Notes under the pieces: generated by a model
Told to the model about the DNA's origin: nothing
What the model saw: only the letters and a program-made list of their open reading frames with translations
The model's database searches: none
Source: Rotaria sp. Silwood1
Lineage: Eukaryota > Rotifera > Eurotatoria > Philodinida > Philodinidae
Reading direction: 5' to 3'
Length of the DNA stretch: 64,000 nt
Assembly: GCA_905250075.1 (NCBI GenBank)
Contig: CAJNOP010000226.1
Span: 62,001 to 126,000, forward strand
Position numbers and translations under genes: made by a program
In this document: in pieces, positions 1-12,100 of the stretch
Layout: each line of letters begins with the position of its first letter
Position numbering within the stretch: the first letter of the stretch is position 1

Positions 1-2
1 TG

Positions 3-1151
3 GGTAACGTAGTGGCAGCTGCTATCATTCTATATCGCAGTCATGACGGAGCTAATCAGCTCGGTGATGAGGTGGGCTCTAACAGTGTACCTTATTCCGA
101 TTACACCTTCTATCAACCGATAAATTCGGTGAGCAAGATCAATGATCCAGATCATTGGCAGCCTATTGAATTCGATGATTCCAAGGGAGGAAAAATCACA
201 CTCGGCTTCCTCACACCCCATTGGTATCGTGTAAAGCCATTCGCCCTTCAAAAGAGCGACCAGTTTCGTCCAGAACCGCCACCAAAAATTAACTCGTCGC
301 AGCTTCGCATTGAAACGGATGAGGTCATCTCGTATAATGCAAATCTCACGACAACACAAAAAGCAATTGTCGAGTACATGCGTGACGGTCCAAACTCTAC
401 CGGACAAGCCGGACACTGGCTCCGAATAGCCCAAATGGTATCAAGGCGGGACAAAAATGATGTAGACCGAGATATCAAGTTATTCTTCTCTGTTGGGATA
501 GCAGCATTTGATGCATTTATAGCAGCTTGGGATGCAAAACGTGTTTACGATTCTTCTCGCCCTTGGACACTCATACGGCATTATTATACGGGCAATCAAA
601 TCAAGGGCTGGCTTGGCCCCGGAAAAGGTGTTGCGACTGTGAGAGCCGATGACTGGCATCCATATTCACCGCTGACATTCATCACGCCTCCGTTTCCTGG
701 ATATGTGTCAGGGCATAGTACTGTGAGCGCCGCGTGTGCCAAAATTTTAGAACTATTTACTGGTAGTGATTACTTTGGAGAAACAGAGACACGTAGAGCA
801 GGTGCTCTCACAGAGCCTGATTTCGATTGCAAGACAATACAAATGTACGATGGCAAGATACCCTCAGATATGAACTTGTCGTGTGACATCACTCTCACTT
901 TTCAAACCTTCAATGACTTTGCACAAATGGCTGGTATTTCTCGCATAATGGGTGGTTACCACATTCAGACGGACAATATTGAGGGTCTTACGTTAGGTCG
1001 TCGTGTTGCGAACTATATCTGGCCGAAATTGCAGGAACACTTCAATGGAACAGCTGGAAGTAATTTATCATCATTAGCCAAACCCTTGTATAACACTTCT
1101 TTCACTTCATTTATGTATATTATATTGATTCTTTGCTTTCAATTTTTTTAA
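3..1151 (+). CDS. Vanadium-dependent haloperoxidase / PAP2-like protein, 3' part
   Basis: The reading frame is open to the left edge (codons for G-N-V-V precede the first listed residue), so this is the C-terminal part of a gene starting outside the window; the apparent GTG start at 12 is not a real start. Three phosphate/vanadate-pocket motifs of the PAP2/vanadium-haloperoxidase fold are visible in order: DAKRVYDSSRP (about residues 174-184, basic residue plus RP), PPFPGYVSGHST (226-237, the SGH acid-base histidine) and SRIMGGYHIQTD (310-321, R and H of the third motif). Family knowledge: such enzymes oxidise halides with peroxide, or act as phosphatases. The last 20 residues are hydrophobic and follow Asn-Thr-rich sequence, which could be a GPI-attachment tail (inference). 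No intron is seen in 1.15 kb, and one 60-base stretch (601-660) has 36 G+C against 13 in a 60-base stretch of the sulfite oxidase gene (5641-5700), suggesting transfer from bacteria or fungi. Confidence 0.85.
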   Translation, partial: GNVVAAAIILYRSHDGANQLGDEVGSNSVPYSDYTFYQPINSVSKINDPDHWQPIEFDDSKGGKITLGFLTPHWYRVKPFALQKSDQFRPEPPPKINSSQLRIETDEVISYNANLTTTQKAIVEYMRDGPNSTGQAGHWLRIAQMVSRRDKNDVDRDIKLFFSVGIAAFDAFIAAWDAKRVYDSSRPWTLIRHYYTGNQIKGWLGPGKGVATVRADDWHPYSPLTFITPPFPGYVSGHSTVSAACAKILELFTGSDYFGETETRRAGALTEPDFDCKTIQMYDGKIPSDMNLSCDITLTFQTFNDFAQMAGISRIMGGYHIQTDNIEGLTLGRRVANYIWPKLQEHFNGTAGSNLSSLAKPLYNTSFTSFMYIILILCFQFF

Positions 1152-3018
1152 GCAAAATATATTCTGATTTAGGAAAAAAAATAAAAAGAACCACTGAACG
1201 AAATTCCAAGTTGTTCATATATTAAGATCGTGATGCAAAAGTTCCAATTTTTAGGGCTTTTCATTAGAAAATCGAGGTTTCAATATTTCTTAGAAGAACT
1301 TGATGTACACTTACACTTTTGGTAAATTTATAATTGTTCTACAAACAAAAACAAATTATAATGTAGAATATTCTGAATAAGAGATTTCATAGATCTATTA
1401 AAATTCTGATGATCGCATTCTTAACAATGTTTCACGAATCGGTAAAACCGATTGTTGATTAAGCAAATTTTCCATGAACTATCAGTCATCCTTAATTATG
1501 CAAAATCAATTTACTGATATTTCTTTTTTCATCATCATCTTCTTTTTGGAATAATTAAAGCTAAGATGAGTAAAGAATGCATTCTATCGTATGTAAACAA
1601 AACCTATGTTGATGAATATATGATTGATGGGTACAAGAGTACCTTCTTATAGTTCCTTAACAATGAAGAAGGTGCTGACCTTCACTAAAACAATGTTTAG
1701 ATTCTTCTATAGTATTTTAAAACATTGCATAGCTTTTTCTGAACTTCTATGAACCGCAATACGTTTTGACATGTTTCAAAAACATGTATTCTATGATTTT
1801 AAGAGAGAAAAACAGGTATACAGAAGATATCAAAAATTATGGCTAGTGATGCATTGAAATACAATAGTTGGTATATGACCGACACATAAACTATAATTTA
1901 AGCGAATTCTAACTTTCGACAATGATTATCATAATATTTTCTTTATTTATCGAGATATGAAATAGTAAATTGAAAATCATTTCGGATTTCTCAAATGATC
2001 AGTAGTGAAATTAATGATAATAGAAGTAAAAATGATAATGCTTACAAAAACCGTAAAAAATTGGTCTTTTTGAACCATCACCCATATTCACATCTCTGAA
2101 TCGAATTTTAATAGACTTTTATAATATAAGCATTATTCTGTCACAACTATAAACCAAGTACATCAAGGGCACTGGAATATGATAACGAAAGTATTAGTCA
2201 TCAAGGGTCTGGTACTAGCGTTTCTAATAAAAACCCAAAGCAAAGTGTCTGTCTGTTCTTTTCTCTCTTACATAATCAAAGAAAGATAAGAGAATAATAG
2301 AAAAAAAGTTACATTTTATTATTTTTCTATTAAAATTACACAATCATCTTGGAAGAAAATCATTATTTTATTCAACAAAACAAAGTGTATTGCATACATT
2401 GGTCTTTTTATGCAAAATTTAAAATAGTATGTCTATTGAAAGCAGCAGATGTTCTATATATTTTTAGAAACAATGAATACAACAAATATCTGATTATACA
2501 CACTAGAAACAATACATTTTTCATTGGTTAATACTATGAATCAATTATTTCAAATAACATAGATGGTGTTAAAAAAATTAGTTGAATACAATTGAAATCG
2601 TAATTGGTTATAGATGTTTCCAATAAAAAAGTGCCTCAAACGAAAGCAAAGGACCTAAGATAGTTAGCCTTTGGAGCAGATACTCTGCTTACAACTTTAC
2701 TAGAGAAGAACAAAATACTATGATAATACTTTGCGAAATAGAAAAAGTATATTACCTATGAGTTGTGACAATTTTGAAAAGTTGCTTGTCTTCTTCTCGT
2801 TCAGACAAATCTTTGAAGTATTTCTTTTGCTTTCTATTCTTATTCATTTTATCCTTATTTTCTTTTTTACATATTCTATACATTTGATAACTTGTATAGA
2901 TGAATTTATGCACATTTTTTTGTTCAATTCTTTGTTGTAATACTTTTTCATCTAAAATAAGATATTTACTTATACTTTATTTTAGATTTCTATAGAAAAA
3001 TTCTGATTGCTTAATAAA
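1152..3018. other. Intergenic, AT-rich
   Basis: No convincing coding exon, RNA gene or repeat was recognised. The short ORFs here (for example 2731-2940) are Phe/Leu/Ile-rich, as expected from AT-rich noncoding DNA. The promoter of the sulfite oxidase gene should lie at its right end. Confidence 0.5.
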
Positions 3019-6000
3019 ATGCGATCACGTTTAACCTTTATTCTTCGTCAAAAATTAAAACCTCAAATTATTACAGCTAGTTTAACAAGTGGATTAATTG
3101 CAGGTAAAATCATAAATAAATAAAATAGTAAGTTGATAAAACATTTTTATTTTCTAAAAGGTTATTTATTTTCAAAATATAAACCAATTATTCATGCAGA
3201 AACAAATACATCTGTTAAAGTTGGAGAACGAATTCCAACGTTACCAACTTATAGTATGTCTGAAGTTGCAAAACATACAACACAAGAGAAAGGTATTAAA
3301 GAAATCAAATATATACATGTTTTATCTTTTTTTTTTTGTATAAAACTGAGATCTGTTAAAAATCGAAAGATAAATTTCTCAAGAAAAAGAAAAATCTTGT
3401 ATAATAAGTCATTGGAAAATACCGTAATCGATTTTCTCTCTATTGTTTTTTTGTTTCGATAGAAATTTGTTCTTTCCGGATTATTACAATAGTTCCTTTT
3501 TTTTTAATAATTATCATAAGAAAATCCTTCCAATGTTGCAATTTTTATTTCAAATAGAAAGAAACAAGAAAGAGTGTGAGAGAAATAGAGTTTCTCATTT
3601 TCTGTGTTCCAGCTGTAATAAAAGTCTTAGTTTACTTGAATTTAGTCTCGTCGAGAACTAGATACGATCATTAAAAAAAAAATGTATCATTAATGTTCAC
3701 AGCTCCGGATGCAGTCACCAAAAGAGAAAAAAAATCATCAGTTATCGTACTTCTCATCGTCCTAGATCATGGTTGAATCGTCAAAACTCTTTCAGTTTTG
3801 TTCAATCCAAGCATGAGAGCGACAATACATGAATGATTTATCTCATAGAAAATTCTTGTGAAATACAGTTTTATTTTGTTTTCATATGAACATTCGGCTA
3901 GAGCAGAAGATGAGCATACTAGTTTGTCTAAACAAATCAACTTTTCAGAGGAAAAAACAAAAGGAAGATTAATATTAACAAAATCCATGTCGCAATTCCA
4001 GCGACAGAATTATATCAACTCCGAACAGAAAATTATAAATTACAATAAGAAATAGTAACTATTGTCAATACAACTGTAGATGAGAGAGAACAAGAAAACG
4101 TAATATTTAATTGAGTGAAATAGATGCTTTTCCAGTACTCTCTCTTTTTTTTATCATAAATGAAACAACTGTACTTCTAAAATTTTCTAGAGGCTTCTGT
4201 GGCAGATCAAGTTTTCTAGAAAATCATATTTTTCGAATTTTTGTTTTGCTTAAAACTACCTCCATCTGAAGACTTTGTATCTTCCAACTAGAGTTTTTTT
4301 TTCAAAACTAAACGCTATGAATCTTTTCATACAAGTTATTGTATGTGAGAGTTTTAAGACAAAATTTGAAAACATAATCTCCAACAGACATCTCTGTAGA
4401 ACACATGTATATTCAAAATTCAACAGCTTCATTAAATCTCAATACTAACTTTCAACGATTAAAAATAGTAAAGTAATTTAATAAAATATTTATTCTATAG
4501 GTTATTGGATTGCTTATAAAGATGGTGTATATGATATAAGTTCATATATTGATAATCATCCTGGTGGTAAACTAGTTCTCAAATCTGCTGGTAAAGCTTT
4601 AGAAAGTTGTTGGAAAATTTTTACAATGCATGACATGGATCATGTTTATGAAATTTTAGAAGAATATCGAATAGGCAATTTACCGTCAGGTATTAAAAAA
4701 AATTTTACTTAATAATTATATTGAAAAAAAAAACAAAAAATGATTTTCTAGGTGAAAGAGAAGTTAATGAAAAAGATTTAGAAAAAATTATCGATTTATT
4801 TCAATATGATCCTGAACGATTAGATGGAAAAGAAAATTTTGTCATTCGTTCTAGTAGACCTTTTAATGCTGAAACAAAACCTAGTATTCTTGTTTCATCA
4901 TTTATAACACCAATTGAAAAATTCTATGTACGAAATCATATGCATGTACCATTTGTTAATATCAATGAATATAAATTAGAAATTAGTAATGAAAAATCAA
5001 CTTATACACTTTCATATGATGATTTAACAGATAAATATCAATCATATACAATAATTTCAGCATTACAATGTGCTGGTAATCGTCGTTATGCAATAAATAA
5101 TGAACAACAAGGATTAGCAAGAGGTGCACCATGGTATGTTGGAGCTGTAGGAAATGCTCGTTGGACAGGTGTTAAATTACGTGATGTTTTGGAATCATTT
5201 GGTCTTGATAAAGAAGGAAAATATGTTCAATTTTTTGGTCTCGATTGTGAAACACCAAAAAGGTAAGACTTTCCGAAATAATTATATCTGTAAGTTGTTA
5301 AAATATTTTTTGTTTTTTCGAAAGATGTTATGGTGCATCAATTCCAATCGAAAAAGCATTGAGTGATGATGTTTTAATTGTATATGAAATGAATGATGAA
5401 ACATTAACAAGAGATCATGGTTATCCATTACGTATACTTGTACCAGGTACAATTGGAGCACGTAGTGTTAAATGGCTAAATCGAATTATTGTTTCGGATA
5501 AAGAAGCCGATAGTCATTGGCAAAAATTCGATTATAAATTTTTACCATCATCTATAAAACAACCACAAAAAGTTGATTATGATAATACGTCTGCTTTACA
5601 AGAAATAAATGTTAATTCAGCTATTTGTTATCCAGCATCGAATGATGATGGAAATAAAGTTAAAATTTTATCAGTTCAACCAAATGATGAAGATATTAAA
5701 AATAAAAAACTTACAATTAAAGGTTATGCTTTAAGTGGAGGTGGAAGACAAATACAAAATGTACAAATTAGTCTTGATCATGGGTGAGTATAATTTATTA
5801 ATTGATGAAAAAGATTTCATGAATTTCGAGTAATACTTATAATGTTCAAACATACAGTGTATTAAACACAAAAAATCTAATTATTGAGTATAAATATCTT
5901 CGGATTTGAATTCGAGCTGTATAATCAAGAAATAATGTTAATATATGTTTTATATTGTTCAATAATAGATGAAGATGAGCGAAAATTTAAAAAGAATTTA

Positions 6001-6306
6001 CTTCAAGATAAAATTATATTATTAAAGATGAATATAAATTATTTTAGAAAAACATGGCGTCAAGCTCAACTTGAACAACTTGCACAACCCTATATGCGTG
6101 CATGGGCATGGACTCTATGGACTTATCATATACCTTTTAATGATTTACCTTCTAAACCATTTGATATTGTTTGTCGTGCCATGGATACACATTGCAATAG
6201 TCAACCGGATACTCCATTAGGTATATGGAATATTTTAGGTCTTATGAATAATGCTTGGCATAAAATAACTTTACAAATAGATGACAAGTTTTTAAAAAAA
6301 GATTAA
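3019..6306 (+). CDS. SUOX: Sulfite oxidase (mitochondrial, molybdopterin and haem b5)
   Basis: Oxidises sulfite to sulfate in the mitochondrial intermembrane space, passing electrons to cytochrome c. Exons read as join(3019..3103, 3161..3292, 4501..4689, 4752..5262, 5325..5783, 6048..6306). All junctions are GT-AG, phases agree, and the total is 1635 nt or 544 aa; human SUOX is about the same length. The N-terminus is basic/hydrophobic, like a targeting peptide. A cytochrome b5 domain follows (PTYSMSEVAKHTTQ, then DNHPGGKLVLKSAGKALE with the HPGG haem histidine and a second His in TMHDMDH). Next is the Mo-cofactor domain with FYVRNHMHVP and ALQCAGNRR (the cysteine ligand of Mo), then GASIPIEKAL and RDHGYPLRILVPG. 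The C-terminal dimerisation domain ends with KTWRQAQL, AWAWTLW, QPDTPLGIWN and NNAWHKI. Start chosen as the first ATG upstream of the b5 domain with targeting-like sequence. Intron 2 is 1208 bp; the others are 57-264 bp. All key residues I can check are present. Confidence 0.95.
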
Positions 6307-6870
6307 TGAAAAACAAGTACAAATTTTTTTAGTCATTGAATTAATCTCAAAGATGTTATGTTTGGATTGGTGATATGATCTGTTTTTTTTGTTGTAATTC
6401 CATGCTTTTTTGTGACTTCATTATATCTGTTTTTGTAGAAAGGTAGAATATATCTTAATAAACGTATATTTAATTAATTTTCATTGAGGAATATTTACAC
6501 AATAGTCTGATTTTTGCACATCTCTAGACAAACTGATGACAAAATCTTGCTCACTTTTTCCAATAAAAGTTTGAAACTCGTCTTAAAACTTTTATTACGA
6601 GAATAGCCTCGCAAATTATTTCGATTCATTATTTTGCTTCGTCAATCCACAACAAAAGCAGTATCTGTCTGATAACCGTGTAGAACTGAAGATAATGTAA
6701 TGTGATATGAGAGCTGTTATCTTGACCATTTGTCTGCAACGTAACTACGAGTCAGAACAAAGACTTTTCCAAACTGCATTTATCTAGTTGAATCGACGAA
6801 AGAATGAGAACAGGATTTTTTTAACAGTATTGTGTTCCTTCAAGTCCTGATCAATGGAGCCTTGTTGGTA
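6307..6870. other. Sulfite oxidase 3' flank, intergenic
   Basis: Contains an AATAAA-type signal near 6457 (taataaacg), plausible for polyadenylation of the sulfite oxidase transcript. Nothing else is recognised until the GH99 relic. Confidence 0.4.
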
Positions 6871-6871
6871 A

Positions 6872-7761
6872 ATGGTCTGTGTGAAAACATCGATCTTCTC
6901 TTATCTATGGTACAGAAATTCAGAAATGGATCGTCATTGGCCACCCAGTGATATTGGAGCTAATTTCTATTTCACACTTGGAGCATACAGTAGTCCGAGC
7001 GCCGGTGTTCTATCTCAACAGATGTCATGGCTTCGATCGGCCAATGTTAGTATTCTGATCACATCTTGGTAGGGCAAAAGTAGGCATGAAGACCACCTGA
7101 CAAGAAATGTTCTCGATGCCGCTCATGAACACGGTCTTAAAGTGGCATTTCACATCGAACCATACAATGAACGTACGGCTAAAAGCATTAAAGGAATAGA
7201 ACAGCTTGAGGAGTTTTCTACATTTTCGAAAATCTGAAAATCACCGATGCCAGTTGGATGCATATGTTGGATAGTATTCGTGGCACAACTTTGGATGCTA
7301 TTGTTCTCGAGCAGACAACAGATATTTCTCGAATTGGTTCAAGTCATTTCGATGGTCTATACAGATATAATGCCTACAATATCGATGGCTCAATCTTCAA
7401 AGCCGTTGGTGACGGACTCAAGAAGAAAAATTCGATTTTCTCCGCGAGTTTTGGTTCTGGATACGTCAACGTCCGTGCAGTGCAAGGCTCGACTTGTTAT
7501 AAAGCACATCACAATGGAAATACTTGTGATTCTATGTGGCAATACACGATTAATGCACAAGTTGAACGGATTAGCATCATTTCGTTCAACGAATGGTACA
7601 AAGGATCACAGATTGAACCAGCTATTGTCATATCGATTGGCAATTATGAATACATGAATGACGAAGATGCCTATGGCAAAAATGGCATTGATGCACAAAA
7701 TGCCTATCTCATTCGAACTATCTACTGGATACGCCTCTATGAGAGTGCCCGAATGATTTGA
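6872..7761 (+). pseudogene. GH99 endo-alpha-1,2-mannosidase-like pseudogene
   Basis: Family GH99 enzymes (MANEA in animals) cut glucosylated mannose from N-glycans in the Golgi. Recognisable blocks in order: YLWYRNSEMDRHW (6908 onward; family pattern is YPWYGNP..DG.W), FYFTLGAYSSPSAGVL, LRSANVSILITSW, KVAFHIEPYNER, then in another frame SIRGTTLDAIVLEQ, SSHFDGLYRYNAYN, SFNEWYKGSQIEPA and a C-terminal tail to the stop at 7759-7761. The gene is broken. An in-frame TAG follows ILITSW at 7070-7072, the frame ends at a TGA near 7236-7238, and the C-terminal half is in a different frame (7258 on). About 40-50 residues expected between the EPYNER block and the SIRGT block are missing. The N-terminus is also missing. 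No introns are visible in the surviving part. Confidence 0.8.
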
Positions 7762-9171
7762 TCAGTAGACAGTCTTTGCAGTAGATTGCGCATTATCGAT
7801 CATAAATAAAGAAGTACATGTTAGACAGAGATGTGCTATTTTTTCATAAGCGACTTTGTCATTATGTTTTTGACAAAGAAATCGGAGAAAACTCTAAAAG
7901 TTGACTTTTCTTCTTCGAACATGAAAATGGCGAAAAATATCAGCGTAGATTATGAGAATAAAAATCAAAGGAAGTGAGATATTATGAGCAAGTGACACTC
8001 ATCGCGAGAAGCAAACACATACACACGGAAGCTTGTGAATAATATTTTTCGTGACAAGAACTGCGTTTTCTACTTCACTATGAAAATATTTTCTTTAGAT
8101 CATTTTGATCGGAAAAAATGAAGACTTCACGGTTTTTTTTCTAATCTCTATAAAAAAAATATCGACCCCATTTGATGAGTCTCTAGTCATCGTTCAGGAA
8201 AATGCCGATAATGTTAAATCCTGTTCAAGAAAGATAATAATCGGCTAGGTTAAGTAACGATATACAAACTGGCGTCTAAATTGTGTGTTTTCCGATTTTC
8301 ATTCTAGGTAAAGTGTTGTTTGAGATACTATTATAGTTCTGATGCAGATCTTGATCATAGGAAAAGAAATTCAATATTTATATGTACAGTGTTTGCTTTC
8401 ATAACGAGGGTGTATAAATGTATTGATACTGATTGGATGAAAATTAACAACCTATAAAACTCCAGGCTAAACCTTTAGCATGGTATAGTCCAGTAAAATT
8501 AAGCTAGCAATAATTTTATACTCTGTCTTTCTCACTTTGATACTATAATTTTCAATCAGTGATATGAATCTTTCAACTATTATAATGTACGCCATCTATT
8601 GAATAAAAATGCATAATCTTGTAATAATAGAAAAAAAGCCGGTAAAAAAACAAGCAAAAACCCGGCTGGTTTTCAACCTTCGACCGGCCCTGTTCCAATT
8701 ATGATTTGTCACTACTGATTTATCTCTAAAGATAGTGAAATGAGAAAAATTAATTCACTTTATTCAGTGAGTCATTCATCGATATCTATTTTTATCATAT
8801 ATGATGATAATGTTTTGCAATTATGTTGTACTGCAAACCGGGTTTTAAGCCAGTAAGATTGGTTTTTGCTTTTTTTCTTTCCTTCCTTTTTTTTCATATT
8901 ATAAGTATCTCCATGATATAGTACAAACACTTATTTTTCTGTTTCGATGCTTGTGACATATTTCGTTGTTGATTTTACGCTTGATAGTCACATTAATTAA
9001 CGTGGTTTATATAATACCTACTTGCAATCGAAAAAAAGATGAGGCAAATGATGATGGAAAATAAATTTTAATCTTCTTTGCAGATAATATAAAGTATTAG
9101 TGGTTTATTGGCAATTATTACTGGTTGTGTAACACATCGTCATCATTCCTAACGAAGCAATCAATTAAGAT
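7762..9171. other. Intergenic
   Basis: No gene recognised. A pair of related GC-containing segments in opposite orientation lies at about 8636-8690 (gccggt...cccggctggtttt) and 8836-8880 (accgggttttaagccag), with about 150 bp between; it could be the remnant of a small inverted-repeat element. At 9081-9152, just upstream of the acyl-CoA synthetase start, there is a short hydrophobic stretch (SGLLAIITGCV) closed by a stop. It may be a uORF or a lost membrane-anchor exon. Confidence 0.35.
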
Positions 9172-12100
9172 ATGGATCAGCAGAGTCTTACTGTTTCAGC
9201 TTGGGTTAGTAGAATTACAACGTAAAAAAAAATTTGAACATTACAGAAATATTTAGCTATAAAACCATTTTCATTGACGAGAATATATTTTATTAAACAA
9301 AAAGGTATCATGATTTTGGATATACTAGAACATTATTAGTTCTCTTTTTTTTGTGATCGATTATAATTCACTTCAATCTTAAATTAAACATAATATATGA
9401 AAGTACTTGAATGAGAAACATGACGTTTTTCTTTTCAGGCACAGGGATGTCCAGAAGCTCGAGTAGCTGCATCACTTGGTTCACAACCATTCAATAAAAC
9501 TGGTAAATCCACGATCGATGATCGTGTTTACACCACAGTTTACGAAGGTTTTAAAATTGGCAAACATATTGCAAGAAAACATGGTAATATTGAATTATTA
9601 AGAAATTTCATTTTTATATGTATCTATTTTAGGAGACAATCGATGTTTAGGTTTTCGAGTAGATCGTAAAGGTGAATATATATGGTTGACATATGAAGAA
9701 GTAAATAATCGAAAATTTCATATCACTCAAATAAATATTTTATGCTTTAGGTCGAACGTGCCGCTACAAATATTGGTAGTGCACTTATTCAATTAGGTGA
9801 AAACCATGGTCAAAAGACATTTATTGGTATATATGCAGTTAATTGTGTTGAAGTATGATTACTAAATTTGAGTATTTAGATTTTTGATTTCTAGTTTTCT
9901 TTTTATAGTGGCTCATTATAGCTTTAGCATGTCATTGTTATAGTATGATTTATGTGCCTCTTTATGATACACTCGGTGAACCTGCTCTTATTCATATTAT
10001 AAATCAGAGTAAATTGTTTATGAATATATTTTTTATTATTAAGCGATCTTGTTTGTTTTTGTTATAGCTGGTTTAAGAACAATTTTTGTTGACAAAGCTG
10101 AAAATGTTCTGAATTTACTTAAACTTGCCCGTCAAGTTCCAACATTAGAACGAATCATATTAGTGAAAAGATTACCCGAGGATAAACAACATAAAGTGAT
10201 AAGAAAGGCATCTAGAAGAGGAATTCAAATTTTCACATATCAACAATTATTAGTAAGATAAGAAAAAAAAATGAATCTTTGTTGACAAATATTTGTTTTT
10301 TTTTTGTGTGTTTCATTCAGGCAATCGGTCAATCAAGACCAATAGCTCATTATGTAAGAAGATAATAAATAGATAATAGTAACTTCATAGAGTTTTGATT
10401 TGTAGCCACCTAAACCTAAGTATTTATTTCAAATTTGTTATACAAGTGGTACAACAGGTTTACCGAAAGGTGCCATGTGCAGACATAAAAATATTATTTC
10501 TGTGATTCAAACAGCAACTGAATTACTCGTAAATCATTTTTTATTATCAAAATCCGACCATGCTTGCTTTTCTTTTTTATCTAGAAACCTATTTTGACTG
10601 AATTGGAAACATTAATTTCATACTTACCATTGGCTCATGCATATGAACAAGTGGTTGAAGTAAATAGTCGAGAAACTTGTACAAAAAATGTTTTTTTTTT
10701 TCTATATATGTTTTAGCTTTATTGTTTATGTAATGGTTTTAAAATTGGTTATTATCTAGGTGATATAAGTCTACTCTCTGATGATATGGCTCATTTGAAA
10801 CCAACGTTTATGCCAAGTGTACCTCGAGTTTTGAATCGAATGGTAAATATTAAGCGTGAATTTTTGTTTCTTTTATTTTCATGAAACTCAGATTATGATT
10901 TCTGTAAGGAGAATTTAGTGGGTATCAGTTGTCAGTCGAAGTTCTGTCTAATCTTTCATTAACGAAATGATTATTATCATCTTCCTGAAAAATGTATTTT
11001 TTGTCTGAAAAAATCAGAGCATTTTTTTTTCATCTTTGTTCTTTGTTTATGTTTTTTAGAAATTCTTGAATGAAGTCTATCGATTTTTTAGATATTGAAA
11101 TTTCCTCTCTTGCAAACGTAATAATTTTAAGATTATACTCTGTCATACTATGTATGATAATATTCTATGTTCAACATAGCAAAAATATCAGTATATTTGA
11201 GATTATTAAGGTGAAAAATAATCCATTGACATCTGCTATAAGCATAATGAATACATACTACTATGTTATCTGTCAGTAAGGATGTGGATTGAAGACGAAG
11301 TATATTTTGGTAGAGAATTTTCACACAATGTATTTTCTAAATAAAACATATTAATCTTAAAAAAGATTTTCATAAAAGAAAATAATTTTGTTTTAGCACG
11401 ATACTATTCAAGCAACGATTCGTCAATTACAGGCATCTCAACAGAGTTTACCTACTACGGCATTATCAGCTCAAGGAAATGATACTAATCAAGATTCTGT
11501 AGCACGTCAAAATGCTTTGAATGGTTTAATTATACAACAGGTTCAAAAAAGTCTCGGTGGACGTATTAAATTAATATTTAGTGGTGCTGCACCATTATCA
11601 CCAACAGTGTTACAATTTCTTAGACGTGTTTCTGGTGCTCATGTTATTGAAGGCTATGGACAAACAGAATGTTGTAGTTTATCAACATGTCAACTATTTG
11701 GTGATCCATCTGTTGGACATGTCGGAGTACCAGCACATTGTAATATGATTAAATTAGTTGATGTACCTGATATGCAATATTTTGCAAAAGATAATGTTGG
11801 AGAAATATGTATTAAAGGTCCAAATGTATTTAAAGGTTATTATCGTGATGAAGAAAAAACACGAGAAGTAATCGATAATGAAGGATGGTTACATACGGGA
11901 GATATTGGTAAATGGATAGAAGTAAGATGATGTTTTTTTCTTGTTTTTGAAAACAATAATATGAAGCTCTTTTTGATTTTATAGACTGGTCAACTTCAAA
12001 TTATTGATCGAAAGAAACATATGTTTAAATTATCACAAGTATGTATTTTTTTTTCATGTTTGATGAGAAGGAAAGTGGCATCAATAGACAACTTCGTCAT

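Noticed and set aside
30-478. Minus-strand ORFs opposite the haloperoxidase-like gene
   Set aside because: They are shadows of the plus-strand coding sequence and show no family features.
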